Assembly (NCBI GenBank): GCA_001579985.1
Contig: LRSR01014570.1
Span: 1-47,268, forward strand
DNA from: Hypsibius dujardini
Lineage: Eukaryota; Tardigrada; Eutardigrada; Parachela; Hypsibiidae
Direction of reading: 5' to 3'
DNA length: 47,268 nucleotides
The notes beneath the pieces are model-generated. The model did not search any database and was not told the origin of the DNA. It worked only from the letters and a program-made list of their open reading frames with translations. The stretch's first letter is position 1; the number at the start of each line of letters is the position of its first letter. A program made the translations under genes and the position numbers. Of this stretch, positions 33,622 to 45,006 are shown in pieces.

Positions 33622-36600
33622 TCAGGGGATGATGTTTAAGCCGTATGGGTGCTCTGTCGTCATATCTTTGACCTCCATATCTGTTAGAGGCACCTCTTCC
33701 GGTTTGGTGTGGCTTCGTTCGCCGTTCTCCAAAGCTGGCAGCCGGAGCCGTAGTACTCCGTTTCGAACGCTGTAGATGGCTCTTGTGTCGGGTTCTTTTT
33801 TGTTTGGTTTGCGACGCTTCGGACAAATAGCCGCCAGTATCCGATTTGGTCTACAGATTTTACACATAATGAGAATGCTCAACGCGCATCCCACAAAAAA
33901 TACGATTGAAATGAAAGACGTCCTCCATCCAGTGAACACTTCTTCTATTCCCCCAATAACGTCTGGTACATTGTTCTTTTGAGCCACGTCCTTGCTTGTT
34001 CCCCGTAGAGCTTCAGACAAGGAAAATTGACCAGACGTCTGCATGACGGCTGACAGCTCTCCACACCAATCTAAAAAGCTGTTATCACTTTTCTCGTAAA
34101 AATTGTCGATGTCTCCGCAGTTCGATCTTCCGTGATGTCGAATGTGGCCACAAGATGATCATGGGAGACTTGAATCGTTTCTCGTGCCTCTCTCCAGTCT
34201 TGTCGTTGGCTGTCGTATTCAAATGTTTTCTCCCCAATTTGCGTAAAATGTCCGTCATGTAAGCATGGAATGAAGTTACGGGTTATGGTGTATCCGTCCA
34301 GACTGAGAGATCCATTTCCCACCGTCGGTTCCATTCCGCACTCCGTTCGTTTTGCTCCGACCGTAACGTTCACTGCCTCGCACTGATATATAAGGGCCAT
34401 TGCTCCATGTGCGACCAAGCTGTGACACTGGTCAAAACCAATTAGTTGAGCTGCGCGGACGCCTGACTGTTTTGCGAGAACGTTGATTAGGGCCGCCCGA
34501 TTTTGCCGTGCTAATCTACTATCTCTTCGCTTAGTAGATTAGAAATCATGATTTGATGGTCGCTAACGTACTGTTGGTGACTCAGCATGAGCTCCATTGG
34601 AATCTCTTTTGTTCTTGCGTATTTGGCTTTGATGTCATTGAGTGTCATACGCGCGAGGTATTCCGAAGTGTAGTTTGAAACCCCCGATTTTTGTTTTGGT
34701 TTGTCTATGGTCTCCGCTTGTTGTTGCAGAACATACGCTCCTGGCGGCACCCAATTTGGGTTTGGTCTGTGTACTGGTGCAGGTCGTGTGCTTGTCTGTT
34801 TTCTCCGTGCGGTCTCTTGCCGTGTGAGCTCTTCCCTCCGGAGTTGATTTGCATAATTGCGACTTTGTTGTAATCGATGCTGTTCAAAATCGTTCACCTC
34901 CTGCTGAAGTACTGCATTCGAACGGCGACGTTGTTCCTGTAGCACTAACTGTTGTCGACGCTCCTCGTCGGCCAATCGGATCCGCAGTCATTCTTCGTCG
35001 TCCCTGCGCCTCGTCTCTTCCTGCTCAAACAAGATTCGGTTGTCTTCTTGTTCGTTTTGCAGCAGGTCTGCTTCCGTTGGCGTGCGTTCTGTTATCAGCT
35101 GTGCGATTTCTGTGAGTATTGCGTCCGCGGGACTTGACCTTTCGGGCATGGTTGAAATACCTTCCCCTTCTGGTTCGATGGTTGTGTCTACCGTCGTGGC
35201 TTCTGCCTCAAACGTGGCGCTCTCGGACTCAACCATCGCGTCCCTGTGTGGTTTCTCGCTTATAGAAATTGAAGGTGTAGTTGTCCGGCTCCTTCCTCGC
35301 CGCGTGGACGGGCCTTCCGCCCCCGAATTGGGTTGCATTGTTTGAATTTCCTCCACTTCGACTCGTAATGCTTGGCGTTTCGCCGCTTCCACTGCCAATT
35401 CTCATGGTGAAAGTATTTCGATGAATTGTGGTCTCTCCACTTGTCGTTCTTCTACACTTCGTTTGTACCGTTGGGCTTCTGACAGTTCGTTCTCGATCAC
35501 CGTCGTGTTTTCCACGGCTAAACTGAGCAGTACGTCACTAAATCCGCCCCGCACATGCCATACTTTCGTTGTGAAGTTGCAATCAATATTCGCGGACTGG
35601 GCGTCCAGTATGAAATCAACCTGTCGTTCCGGGTCTCGCACCCTGAGTCGTTTGTTCTCCGAATCGTACAGGTAACCATCGTTTTTCGTAATCGATTCGT
35701 AGTCGCACGGCTTCTTCTGATCACTGGCATCTGTCTGCCAGATAAAGGTCATTCCGCCCTTGGAGGCATGTCCCACTTCTTTCTTTGTCCCCAGAGCGCC
35801 AGCAATACCAATGATGTCTCCTCCTGTCTCCTGCTGAGTGAGTTTCGTGGGTTCAACGAAACAGTTGATTGTTGTCGTTGTGGTGGTTGTTAACTAGCTG
35901 CTGACTGCTTCTGGCTGTTCCGTAAAAGCAAAGGCATTAGTTCCTGGCACTCTGCGCATTTGATTGGAAAAACAGTTCAGCGATTGATACATTCTTTGAC
36001 ATTCATCGGGGCTTAGGTCTCGGAAAGAGCTGGAAAGAACCGAGTCCGTGCTTCCCCAAAAAAATTTTGTAACCGTGATAGACTGCACAATGACCTTGCA
36101 CAGTGTAGCTGGAAAAAATACTGACGCCTTCTTCATTGCGAAAATTTCGTAGGTGACTTTTCGAGGGGACGGTTTGTCTGCCACTTTTTCGCATTGAGTG
36201 TACTTGCTGAGATCCAGTGATCCAAGTAATTTTTTGTTCTGACACTGGCATCCCCGAGCTTCGATGGCGTGGATCTCCGGAATCATGATGATCATAAAAA
36301 CTGCCACTATCCATAATGGCAGCTTGCTGATCAAATTTGTGAATCCGTACCGCTTCGTTTGATTCCTTTGCCTCCCTGATTTCCGCACTACATATTCCTC
36401 CTCCGCTTGTTCCGCTTTTGTTAGAGGTGTTGTTTGAAGTGTTGTTCGGCGTGGCTGCTGCACATAAATCTCCGGGCTGTTCTCACGTTCCCTTGGTTCT
36501 CCCACGATTTGTATACTGGCCCTTTTGGTGGCCGGTTTTTGCGGAGGCTGGAGTTCGTTGATTGTTGTAACCTTCCGTCCGTCCGGGATGAAGTATTCTT

Positions 36601-36950
36601 CCTCCGTTGATTCACTGTTCTGTGCCACTTCGGTCCGCCGACGTGCTGCACAGAACCTACCGTCAAACTCATTGGCGTGTTTCATTGTTGGCTTTCCGCC
36701 GATGATGATACCTTTTGTGCATGGCCCTATGACTGGCTTGTTGCAAAAAGTACACTTTGCCACCTCCTTCGGTTTTAAGCTCGCTGGCAATTCTTTTCGG
36801 ATTAGTGATTGTGGGTCCGATTCGACCGTTTCTTCCGAAACTTCCGGATCATTGAAGGTAACCGTTCTTTGTGAAATCTCCGCGCTTTCTTGGTTTGAAG
36901 TTTCGGCTACTTCCTGTTCCAACCTTTGTCGGTCGTGCCACTGCTTCAAC
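33622..36950 (-). pseudogene. env: env-type glycoprotein gene of element A, degraded
   Basis: It follows the pol tail in frame. A hydrophobic signal segment (LPLWIVAVFMIIMIPEIHA, near 36320-36260) is followed by a Cys-rich ectodomain and then a very long Gln/Arg/Glu-rich coiled-coil insert (about 35400-34600). A second Cys-containing ectodomain part comes next, then one membrane segment near 33930 and a basic tail. The Cys/hydrophobic pattern recalls glycoproteins of chuvirus-like negative-strand viruses that some LTR elements have captured, but I cannot prove this. Breaks: in-frame TAG 35894-35896, TGA 35402-35404, TGA at 34988 (Arg codon in copy B), and frameshifts near 34515 and 34060. It would have served cell entry or transfer; this copy cannot make a full protein. 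Confidence 0.65.
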
Positions 36951-39900
36951 CTCGCCACATTGATAATTGTCCCCTATGTCTTTCTGGGGCGGTTGTACGA
37001 AATTCAGAAATTCACGAGACTGGTCTGCTCCAGCACCTCGTAAGGTCCCGTAAAAAAATGAGTCAGTTTTGCCGTCTGGTTCGCTTTTCGCATCGGTGAG
37101 AATAATAGGCACTTGTCCCCCACCTTCAGAGTCACCGGCTTTCGCGTTTCGTTGACCAGTGCTTCCGAGTACCGTTTGTTTTCCGCTATATTGTACTTGA
37201 TGAAGGCTTGGATGTTTGCAATACGGTCTGTAGTATCCATAATGAATGGGTCCAGTTGCTCGCGCACTGGGTATGCCATGTCAAGTTGGAACAAGCACGG
37301 CACCCCATAAACCGCTTGATATGGGCTCACTCCAGTCACTGCATGTTTCGCTGCGTTCATTGCAAAACAGGCAAATGGTACAGTCAGGTTCCAGTCTTTC
37401 TGGTTCTCACTGCACAACTTGGCAAGTATCCGCCCCAGACTGCGATGTTGTGTCTAAATTTTTCCAGTTGTCTGCAGTCGATAGCCACTTCTTTTCAAGT
37501 GTTTGACCTCCAGTAGCTTCAGTAGCTCTTTGACCACCCCTTCCATTTCCGTGCCTCTGTCGCTCCGAAGGATTCGAATGAAACCGTATCGTAGGATGAC
37601 GTCGTAGAGTAAAAACGTCGCGAACTCCAATGATGAATGATGTTAGTTCGCAACATGCTGTCAAAAGATATTTGTGGCCGCCCGAGCTTGTCCGGTTTAG
37701 TGGACCGACCGTGTCGCACACCACCGTGCTAAAAGCTCGTGCTGGTATTGGAATTGTTTGCAGTTTTCCCAGCTTGGTGCTTGCCATAGGGTTCCGGGTT
37801 TAGCACACCACGCATGAGCTGATGAATTTCCGCAGGAACTTCGCCATGTTTTTGAAATAAAATCGTGTGCTCAATACGTCCAGGCATTTCTTGTATCCCA
37901 GATGAGCCATGCATGCTTTGTGGTCATGGATGTTGGCGCAAACCTCCAGCCATTGAGATTGAGGTAGGACCAGCAACTCTCTGTTCCATCCTTCCTCTTT
38001 CACCCGATAGTACAGTATCCCGTCATCTACGTGAAATCCCGTGCTCAAACGCTTGAGTCTGTCGGAAGGGTTCTGTGTGTTTCCTTCTAAGAAACTAATC
38101 AAGTCGCCACAAAATTTGTCGCTCAGCTGTTCCACTCGCATATCGATTTCCGCGAGGGTCATCACTTCTGCGTTCATGACATTCTCCGCGTCCGACGGGT
38201 TCTCCCCCACGGCGTAATGGCTGAGCGCGTCGGCATCCCAGTTGAGTACTCCGCTTTTATGAATAATTTTGAAACGGAACTGACTAAGCAGAATTGCCCA
38301 CCGTGTTAGCTTCTCGTTTGGTGTTTTCAGCGAAAAGAGCCAGGTCAGTGACTTCTGGTCCGTCACTATCGTCACTTCCCGATAAACTAAGTAGGAGCGC
38401 CATTTCACCGAAATCCACACGATGCAAAGTGCCTCTTTTTCCACCGTAGATAAATTCTTTTCTGGTCCGACCCACGCTCGGCTAGCAAATGCTACCGGTC
38501 GAAGGTACTTTCCGTGTTTCTGTGCGAGGACCGCTCCACATGCGACGCTGCTTGCATCACAGTGTACGAATGTTTCCAATTCATCTTGGAAGTAGGCCAA
38601 ACACGGAAAAGTAGTGAGTCGTTCCTTCAAAGTCTCGAAAGCCTTCTGCTGGTTTGGCCCCCAGGTGATTTTGGAATTCTTCTTGATCTCCTTTCCAGCG
38701 TAGAGTAGCGTCAGGGGTTTGGAGATCTCCGCAAACTTTGGAATGTACATGCGGTAGAATGAAGCTAGTCCGTAAAATGCCCGAACTGCCGTTGCTGTTG
38801 TCGGCGTGGGATACTCTTTGATCGCTCTCGTCTTTTCCGCGTCTTGAGAGATTCCTTTTTGCGACAAAATGAATCCCAGTAACTTGATTGAAGGCATTGC
38901 AAAGCGGCACTTGTTTATTTGAAGTGTTAAATTTGCTTCTCGTAGCCGCATAAACACCAGCTCCAAAGAATGTAGGTGTTCTGGGAACGTTACATGTCCA
39001 AGGGACATATCATCGATGTAAATTGCAGACAGGTGCTTCCCCAACAGGTCTCCAAAAATTTGAATCATCGTTTGTTGAAAAATTGCTCCACTGCAGTTCG
39101 TGCCGTATGGTAAAGTTCTTGGTCGGAACGTTCCGCTTGTTGTTGTGAGGGACAAGATGTCTCTGGAACTTTCGGCCACTGGTAATTGTTGAAATCCGCA
39201 TGTCAAATCCAACGTTGTGAAATAATTAGACCCCCGAAGTTGATCCAGAACGTCACTGATCAGCGGTATTGGGTACTTGGCTCCACCAAGACCTCGTTCA
39301 GTTTCTTGTAATCTCCCACCAGACGTTTCGCATCCGGTCCTTTTGGTGCTAAATGAATTGGACTTTGACAAGGAGAGCGACTCGGCTCCATCCTTCCGTC
39401 TTTGCATTGCTGTTTTATGTCTTTGTCTACCATTTCCATTTCTTTCTTGCACAACCGGCGAACAGGTTGCCATACTGGCTTGATTCCTGGGATTGTATGG
39501 AATTCGATGGGCTTGATCTTTGCTTGACCGATGGGAATCTCTTCCGTCCCAAAAAGGTCCTCGTATTTTAAGAAGAGCCGCTTCAATGCGAAGAGCTGCT
39601 CTGGTTCCAGATGTGTTCCGTACATTAGTTCGTGAATCTTCAAAAGTGGGTTTTTGCTCTGCAGTTCGGCATTTTGTGAAATCGTATTGCCGACCGTGGA
39701 ACACAAAAGTATTTCGCCCACTTGTGTTGTCCGTTTTGCATCCCACTCTCGGTGATATCTGGCATGCTCTATTGCTTGGCAAATTGTCACCGCATCAAAG
39801 AAGCATCCCCTGACTGGGCATACAAATGGCTTCTTATCCCCATGGCAGATCTTGCGATGTGCTAACCAGATAGATTTGCCCGTAAAACGGTTTCCGCAGT

Positions 39901-40672
39901 CGCATGTGAAATGTGGAATCTCTTTACATGCTTTCATGGCTTCGATGCACGCGTCACCACGCCGCACTTTTTCATATTCCGATTCCGACATGTATCCGCA
40001 GGGACATTCGAGCTTGGGCTTCTTGACGTCATTCCCTCCCGGCATGGTAGAACTCATGAATAAAACCTCTTTGGGAAACATGGTTGAGAAAGGCTTTTCC
40101 AGTCGTGATAGGTCTACGGTGTCCTCCTTTTCTGCCGTTCTGCGTGCTTCTTGCATACTCGAATAGAGGTTTTTTGAAAATCCTCCAAATTGTCCTTTAC
40201 CTGGTTGATCCAAAATCCGGCGCGTATCCGGCCATCCAAGAATCATGTCTAACTGTCCGGGCATGTCTCGAAAAACCTGTACCAACAGGTTCGCTTGTCG
40301 GCCGAATGTATCGACTTTCAGTTGTATTGCTCCTTCACTCATCACTTGGTGCCCCGTCGCACTCCGTAGCTGAAACTTTTGAAACGGGTCTACCAGATGT
40401 TCTAACCCCAACTGTTTGATGACCTCTGAGGATACGGCTGATACACATGACCCAGTGTCCCACAAGCACTTCGCCGGATATCCCTCAATTTTCAAATCCA
40501 ACATCGGTCGATTTTCGTGGTAGTTTTGTATTGAAAACATGCCGTCGCTGATGATAGAAACATCCCCCGGTACTCTTGTTTCTGGCTTGACTTTGGTTTT
40601 CGTCTGCAGTTTCGTGCTCTGTGCCCAGACCCTTGACATCGATAACAACGTTTGTCTTTTTCGGTCTGACAT
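36951..40672 (-). pseudogene. pol: pol of element A: protease, zinc-finger insert, RT, RNase H, integrase; broken
   Basis: It overlaps gag in the -1 frame. Order: retropepsin with WDTGS (about 40455) and a DMILGWPD segment; then an unusual Cys/His-rich insert of three finger-like units (39990-39760); then RT split by a frameshift near 39280, with the YIDD active site. RNase H follows (DAS, E, TDQ motifs), then the integrase HHCC zinc domain ending CVVC. An in-frame TAA follows at 37802-37800, then the integrase core with its first Asp (CDTVGPL) and, after a shift near 37625, the second Asp (SDRGTEM). Another break near 37440 removes the expected Glu region. The C-terminal tail (VARLKQWHDR) continues in frame toward env. 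Confidence 0.8.
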
Positions 40673-42819
40673 CCTTTTTCAACCGTCTCCGTCACTGCAA
40701 ACAGGTCTGAGAGGTCGACATGTTCCATGGTGGTAGAGATCGCTTTCGAGGTGTTTTCGATGCTCACTGCTGTGTCCTTCACGCCCGGGGGGTTCTGCCC
40801 TTGCCTCTCATTGCCCTCCACCGAGTCTGCGACTCCCGATTTCTGGCTTCCGTGAACGTCCTCCATCTCTACTTCTGAGATTGCTAAACTTTCTGTCGCG
40901 CGGTTTAATTCAGGGTTGCCCTCCACCGAGTGGTCGACTCCTGATCCTGTTGCCGTGTTATTTAGCAGGTTCTCACTCACCGGTCCTGTGGTCCCTTGTA
41001 TCGGTGCTTTTGTCGTATTGTGCCACATGAGGTCGATCCAATCGTAGTTGATGTTCTCCAATCTGCGTTGACAAAATCGACCTTCCAGCATCATGTAGGA
41101 GTCCGCGTAGCTCAAATAAATGTCGCGCTCTTCCGGTTCTGTGTCGGTGATTTCCACTTCCAAAGTCCATACTTGTCCGAAAATTGTTACGTCGATGGTA
41201 GCTTTTCCAATTACCTTAAAAATTGGTGCTCCGGGCAGCTCGAGCTGCCAATGATGTTGGCCATCGATTAAATCTCCCAATCCTAGGTCTGTGATGGCTT
41301 TCAATCCTATAGTGGACTTCACGCGTTGGGTGAGTACCCCGGTAATTAATCGGTCTGCCACCGACAGCGTCATGGCGCTGTAGTTGTTCTCGTTGATTCC
41401 AAACTCAATAACGAAAATAGACAGATCTGCCATGTCCTGCACTCCTTGTACCAAGTTGACATGCTGTCGGGCCTGTGGTCCTCCCACCGTTGGTTGAGTG
41501 CACTGCGTCTTAAAATGCGGTCCGCCACAATTGTAACAAGCTGGGGGTTTCCGCGGCTCCTGTGGTACCCCCATGTTCCTGTGTGAAACCTGTTGTGGTT
41601 GGCCTCCCGGCGGATGGTTGTTCTCCCCGGTTCCTCGTTGCCATTGGCTCCTGCCCTGTTGACTAGCATACTGCTGCCCATTCCTATTTCCTTGAAACTG
41701 TGGTCCATTTTGGAATCGCCCGCCACTGTTCTCTCTGTTAGAAATTTGTTTCGGCCAGACTTCTCGGCCATGACCTCTCGGCGCCTGCCACTGGTCATGC
41801 CGCTCACGATCGTTCGGTCCGTATCCATTTCTTTGTCCCTCATATCTGTTTTGCTGGCGCTCACTCTCCCAGCCTGATTTCGGCTTGTAACTCTCCGGCT
41901 GAAAAGATGGAAATCTGTCGTCGTAGACGCGAAATCTTTCTCCACCGTTGTGTTGCCCAGAGCGCCCCTTCGTTTCTTGGTAATTCGGATCAAAGTGATT
42001 TCCGCGATAGTTTCCACGGTTCTGTCGCTGCTCACCGTGCAGGCTGACCGGGTCGATAATAGCGTTTGGCAAAATTTCTACTCGCGAGCTCTGCGGTTTC
42101 TTTTGCACACGGATTTCCATGTCAATGGCTTTTCCGGACTTGATCAGAAAATCTTGAGGTGTTGTCGGAGCCATCATGGTCACGTCACGAAACAGGTTGC
42201 CGTGAAGTCCGCTAGTTAGTTTATCCGCTTTTTCTAAGTCGGTAAATGCTTTTCCCAAGCTTTCAAGAACATCGTAAAGCTTCATCACCTCTTCGAAGTA
42301 GGTGTTGATTGACTCAGTATCTTTCATGACCCGTCTCGCCAATGCTTTTTGTTGGTACTCCAAAAAGGTTGGTGGGCGAAAGTTTTTCAACATGAGGTCT
42401 TTCAACTCGGCCCAGGTCCCTGGAATGACGGTCCGTACATACCAGTACTCTGCTCCACTTCCTTCCTCCAGGGAGAGTGGCAGCATTGCGAGTAGATCCT
42501 CATCTGTCCATTTCTGGGCATGTCCTGCCATTTCGTATCGTCGGAGAAACATTCCGATTTCTTCGGTGTCCTTGTTCCCGAATTTCGGCATCGTGACTGG
42601 TCCCCTAATCGCCATCTGACTTTGCTGGGTAACCACCGCGTCCGCAATTGTTCTGACCGTGACTCCCCCCTGGGTTGTGGCGGCCGACGAAGTTGATGCC
42701 AATGGTAATGCCGAACGCTGCTGTTGCCGCTGCTGCGCGCGTCCGCCGTTTCCGCTGCTTCCACTTTCTGTTTCGTTGTCACTTGGCATTTCGGATGAAG
42801 TCCTTTCTTCCCGGTACAA
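40492..42819 (-). CDS. gag: gag of element A, intact ORF with two zinc knuckles
   Basis: A 775-codon ORF starting at an ATG at 42819. The N-terminal part is acidic and Gln-rich. A Retrotrans_gag-type capsid region spans about residues 75-235 (WAELKDLMLKNFRPP, INTYFEEVMKLY). A long Asn/Gln/Arg-rich linker follows. The first Cys-His knuckle (CYNCGGPHFKTQC, residues about 430-442) departs slightly from the CX2CX4HX4C spacing. Next comes a retropepsin-like but DTG-less domain (about 465-600), an acidic stretch, and a canonical knuckle near the C-terminus (CYRCQGSGHRARNC). The last about 60 codons overlap pol in the -1 frame, so pol is expected to be made by -1 frameshifting. No inactivating change is seen. 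Confidence 0.85.
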   Translation of the reverse strand: MYREERTSSEMPSDNETESGSSGNGGRAQQRQQQRSALPLASTSSAATTQGGVTVRTIADAVVTQQSQMAIRGPVTMPKFGNKDTEEIGMFLRRYEMAGHAQKWTDEDLLAMLPLSLEEGSGAEYWYVRTVIPGTWAELKDLMLKNFRPPTFLEYQQKALARRVMKDTESINTYFEEVMKLYDVLESLGKAFTDLEKADKLTSGLHGNLFRDVTMMAPTTPQDFLIKSGKAIDMEIRVQKKPQSSRVEILPNAIIDPVSLHGEQRQNRGNYRGNHFDPNYQETKGRSGQHNGGERFRVYDDRFPSFQPESYKPKSGWESERQQNRYEGQRNGYGPNDRERHDQWQAPRGHGREVWPKQISNRENSGGRFQNGPQFQGNRNGQQYASQQGRSQWQRGTGENNHPPGGQPQQVSHRNMGVPQEPRKPPACYNCGGPHFKTQCTQPTVGGPQARQHVNLVQGVQDMADLSIFVIEFGINENNYSAMTLSVADRLITGVLTQRVKSTIGLKAITDLGLGDLIDGQHHWQLELPGAPIFKVIGKATIDVTIFGQVWTLEVEITDTEPEERDIYLSYADSYMMLEGRFCQRRLENINYDWIDLMWHNTTKAPIQGTTGPVSENLLNNTATGSGVDHSVEGNPELNRATESLAISEVEMEDVHGSQKSGVADSVEGNERQGQNPPGVKDTAVSIENTSKAISTTMEHVDLSDLFAVTETVEKGCQTEKDKRCYRCQGSGHRARNCRRKPKSSQKQEYRGMFLSSATACFQYKTTTKIDRCWI

Positions 42820-43072
42820 TAACTTTCTTCCAGAAATTTTTCAGTACACCGTTAACACCACCCGTCAAAAGCAGTGAGTAGTAGTTACAACCAACTCTCG
42901 AGCCCAACCAGAAACTCCGTAAAGCAAACTGGCAGCCTACTCGTCGCGGTATATAACAGTACTCGTACCTTCAACGGTGAAGAAAACAGGCGAACTCGAA
43001 AAACTGGTGCGATCGCTGCTAAAGGTCACTCCACGAGCTAGACAGGGCGTGCACTCCCTTATCTAGTCGCCA

Positions 43073-43088
43073 CTGCTATTCGGAACCA
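43073..43088 (-). other. Primer-binding site of element A
   Basis: Two bases inside the LTR end on the minus strand the sequence reads TGGTTCCGA. It begins with the TGG complementary to a tRNA 3' CCA. The matching tRNA would end in TCGGAACCA. I cannot assign the isoacceptor. Confidence 0.65.
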
Positions 43089-43090
43089 AT

Positions 43091-43679
43091 TGTTAGGTCT
43101 ACCAACAGGAAGTTGGATAGATAACAAGTTTATTAGACTGAATGTAGGGATAGGTAGAGAAGAAAACTTGAAGAAAGGAAAGAGGAAGTACCACTGCTAT
43201 TTGTAACTAGTAAAACATATGATTATATAGTAAAGTGTTAACTATAGAAATGGTAGTAAATAGCACATACAGCACAATTACATACAAGTAATTGGCTGTA
43301 GCAGCAGAATAGGGTTAATAGGGTAGATAGACTACCTAACTAAACAAGGTACTAATCAGTTAAGGAGCTATGATGATTGGATATGTGGACTTGTTGGGCG
43401 TGGTCCAACATGTCGAACATGTGATTTCCTTTCCGTTCTGCAGTTTCTTTCGCCGTCAGGACTTTTTTTTTTTTTATATGGTGTCCATATGTTGCTCGCT
43501 CATCCGTGTGCTGTAGACTATGTTGCTAAATCCCTGTAGTGAACGCGTCCATGAGAAACCTATAACCCGAGTCACTCCGGTTCGACAGAGGTGCGGTGGA
43601 TGGGCGTCATTAACTACGTGCGATTGAACATCCTCTAGTCTCTGTGCAAGTGACTGTCCTCCAACTGCTGATGGATACA
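43091..43679 (-). repeat. LTR shared by elements A and B
   Basis: About 589 bp, reading TGTATCC at the 5' end and CCTAACA at the 3' end on the minus strand (TG...CA with a 3-bp inverted terminus). It is followed by a PBS, and a CTATATAA stretch that could serve as a TATA box lies near 43222-43229. It is 5' to gag of element A and 3' to ORF5 of element B, so one LTR serves both. I saw no second copy in the window, so the exact ends rest on TG/CA, PBS position and the break of similarity at 43675-43679. Confidence 0.7.
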
Positions 43680-43869
43680 GCTCCTTCGCAGGGTGATGAT
43701 CGGCAACCTCTATGGTCCTTTTTGGATTAGTCGATTAGTTCTTCAAGGCTCTGGGTGTCGGCCTCTCCTCCCTCGCCGACGTATAGCGTCGGGTAAGATG
43801 CGGCTATTTTGTTAAATAATCATCGAGTAGATACGGTTAACTGATATTGTCACTAATGGTAAATTCATG

Positions 43870-44958
43870 CTAGCGGACGCTTTCTGCAATATCCGAAGCC
43901 GCATTAGTCTCCTCCTCGATGTCGTATTCCGCAAGGTCCTCCGGTGACGCCGTCATCGTGTTCCGTTCAGCCACCGTTTGTGCATGCCGTCTTCTGAAGG
44001 CTATGTCCATCTCGACGTCGGTCACTGACGGCTGTGGGAATTCCGGTGAGTGAAAACGCTGGTGTACATCCAGGGAGAGGCCAAATTCGTCTAGCTTTGC
44101 GATACTGCTGGGGTCAGCCATCAGATAATATTCGATGCACTTAAGCATCAGGATAGGACCGTTGACTAAAGCTGGCGTTGAGCAATAGTTCTGGTACGTC
44201 TTCTTGATTAGGTTTCGCGCAACGATAAATACACCGTCAAAAATTGCGTTCGGTGATGGGCGTCGTAAGAGATGCATTTCCTCAAAAGAAGATGGCATCC
44301 TCTGCGTATCCATAATTCCGGGGGGAATTACAGTCGTCGTGGTTGTCTCTTGTTGTATTTCAAAACGTTCCGGTCTGTTCGGTCGTGTGTTTCCAGTATT
44401 GAATGGTCGGTAGTTTTGTAAAGCGCGTTCCAATGCTGGTTTGTTTCGTGTGTCCTTCATCATTGAGCGAAACCGCTCCGAGTTTGAGAAGGTCCACAGT
44501 GCGTCGCCTGACCTTTGTGAAGTCGGTTCAGGTCCTGTTATCACTGGACGCTTTGTCAAGCTTTCCTGATTATTTGCGAGCGTAAATCTCCCCGGAATTG
44601 TTCCCATGTGTGTTTGAGTTGATGGTTGTGTTTGAGGTTGTTTCGTTACCCGTCGGACGTTGAGTATGTCCGATTCTGGCGTTGTCCGAGTTTGTGTAAT
44701 CCCTCCGAGAGTCCGAAACTCCACCACCCGATCCCTGCTGACTGTTACTGCTAGATCCTCGTCGCGAGGGATAAATCGCCCATTTTCCATCCTGGCGCAA
44801 ATCCCTTGTATCGACGTAGCGAACAAAAACACCGTGACCGCTGCTGTTATTGTTGAGTTCCCTTCGCGACGTGAGTTTGAGTTCCCACATGCGTTGCGCG
44901 CGTATCGCGTCCAGAACTTCTTCGAAGTCCAGTGAAACGGTGATTTTGGTGCTTTCAT
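43870..44958 (-). CDS. ORF5 of element B, intact, unknown function
   Basis: A 362-codon ORF with ATG start, in the same frame as ORF4 after four stop codons. An internal hydrophobic segment near residue 40 (AAVTVFLFATSIQG) could be a signal anchor, though it follows a basic N-terminus. The middle is Thr/Arg/Gln-rich. The C-terminal half is helical with LIKKTYQNYCSTPALV and CIEYYLMADPSS, then an acidic end. No family recognised. Position after env and ORF4 and presence in two copies mark it as a real accessory gene. Another frame over 44968-44570 is also open in both copies. Confidence 0.65.
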   Translation of the reverse strand: MKAPKSPFHWTSKKFWTRYARNACGNSNSRREGNSTITAAVTVFLFATSIQGICARMENGRFIPRDEDLAVTVSRDRVVEFRTLGGITQTRTTPESDILNVRRVTKQPQTQPSTQTHMGTIPGRFTLANNQESLTKRPVITGPEPTSQRSGDALWTFSNSERFRSMMKDTRNKPALERALQNYRPFNTGNTRPNRPERFEIQQETTTTTVIPPGIMDTQRMPSSFEEMHLLRRPSPNAIFDGVFIVARNLIKKTYQNYCSTPALVNGPILMLKCIEYYLMADPSSIAKLDEFGLSLDVHQRFHSPEFPQPSVTDVEMDIAFRRRHAQTVAERNTMTASPEDLAEYDIEEETNAASDIAESVR

Positions 44959-45006
44959 CTTTCTTCAAAACATGCAGCGTTGCTCGGCAGTCTATTCAGG
45001 TCAGGA

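Larger units (their letters stand above)
31531..43679 (-). mobile_element. Ty3/gypsy-type LTR retroelement A with gag, pol, env and two extra ORFs
   Basis: Reading on the minus strand: LTR 43679-43091, PBS, gag 42819-40492, pol about 40672-36950, env about 36950-33622, ORF4 33621-32845, ORF5 about 32811-31844, and a 3' untranslated part to 31531. That is about 12.1 kb. Reverse transcriptase, RNase H and integrase order (RT-RH-IN) is of the Ty3/gypsy type. An env places it among retrovirus-like, errantivirus-type elements in the broad sense. Pol, env and ORF5 carry frameshifts and stops, so this copy is not autonomous. Its 3' LTR is absent: the 3' end abuts the defensin-like exon directly. Confidence 0.85.

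Noticed and set aside
36421-36672. Short minus-strand ORFs inside the pol-env junction
   Set aside because: They are out-of-frame shadows of the pol tail/env frame, without motifs.
44570-44968. Second open frame overlapping ORF5, also open in copy A (32434-32811)
   Set aside because: Could be an overlapping gene, but openness in two related copies is expected if ORF5 itself is conserved; codon-position analysis would be needed before calling it.
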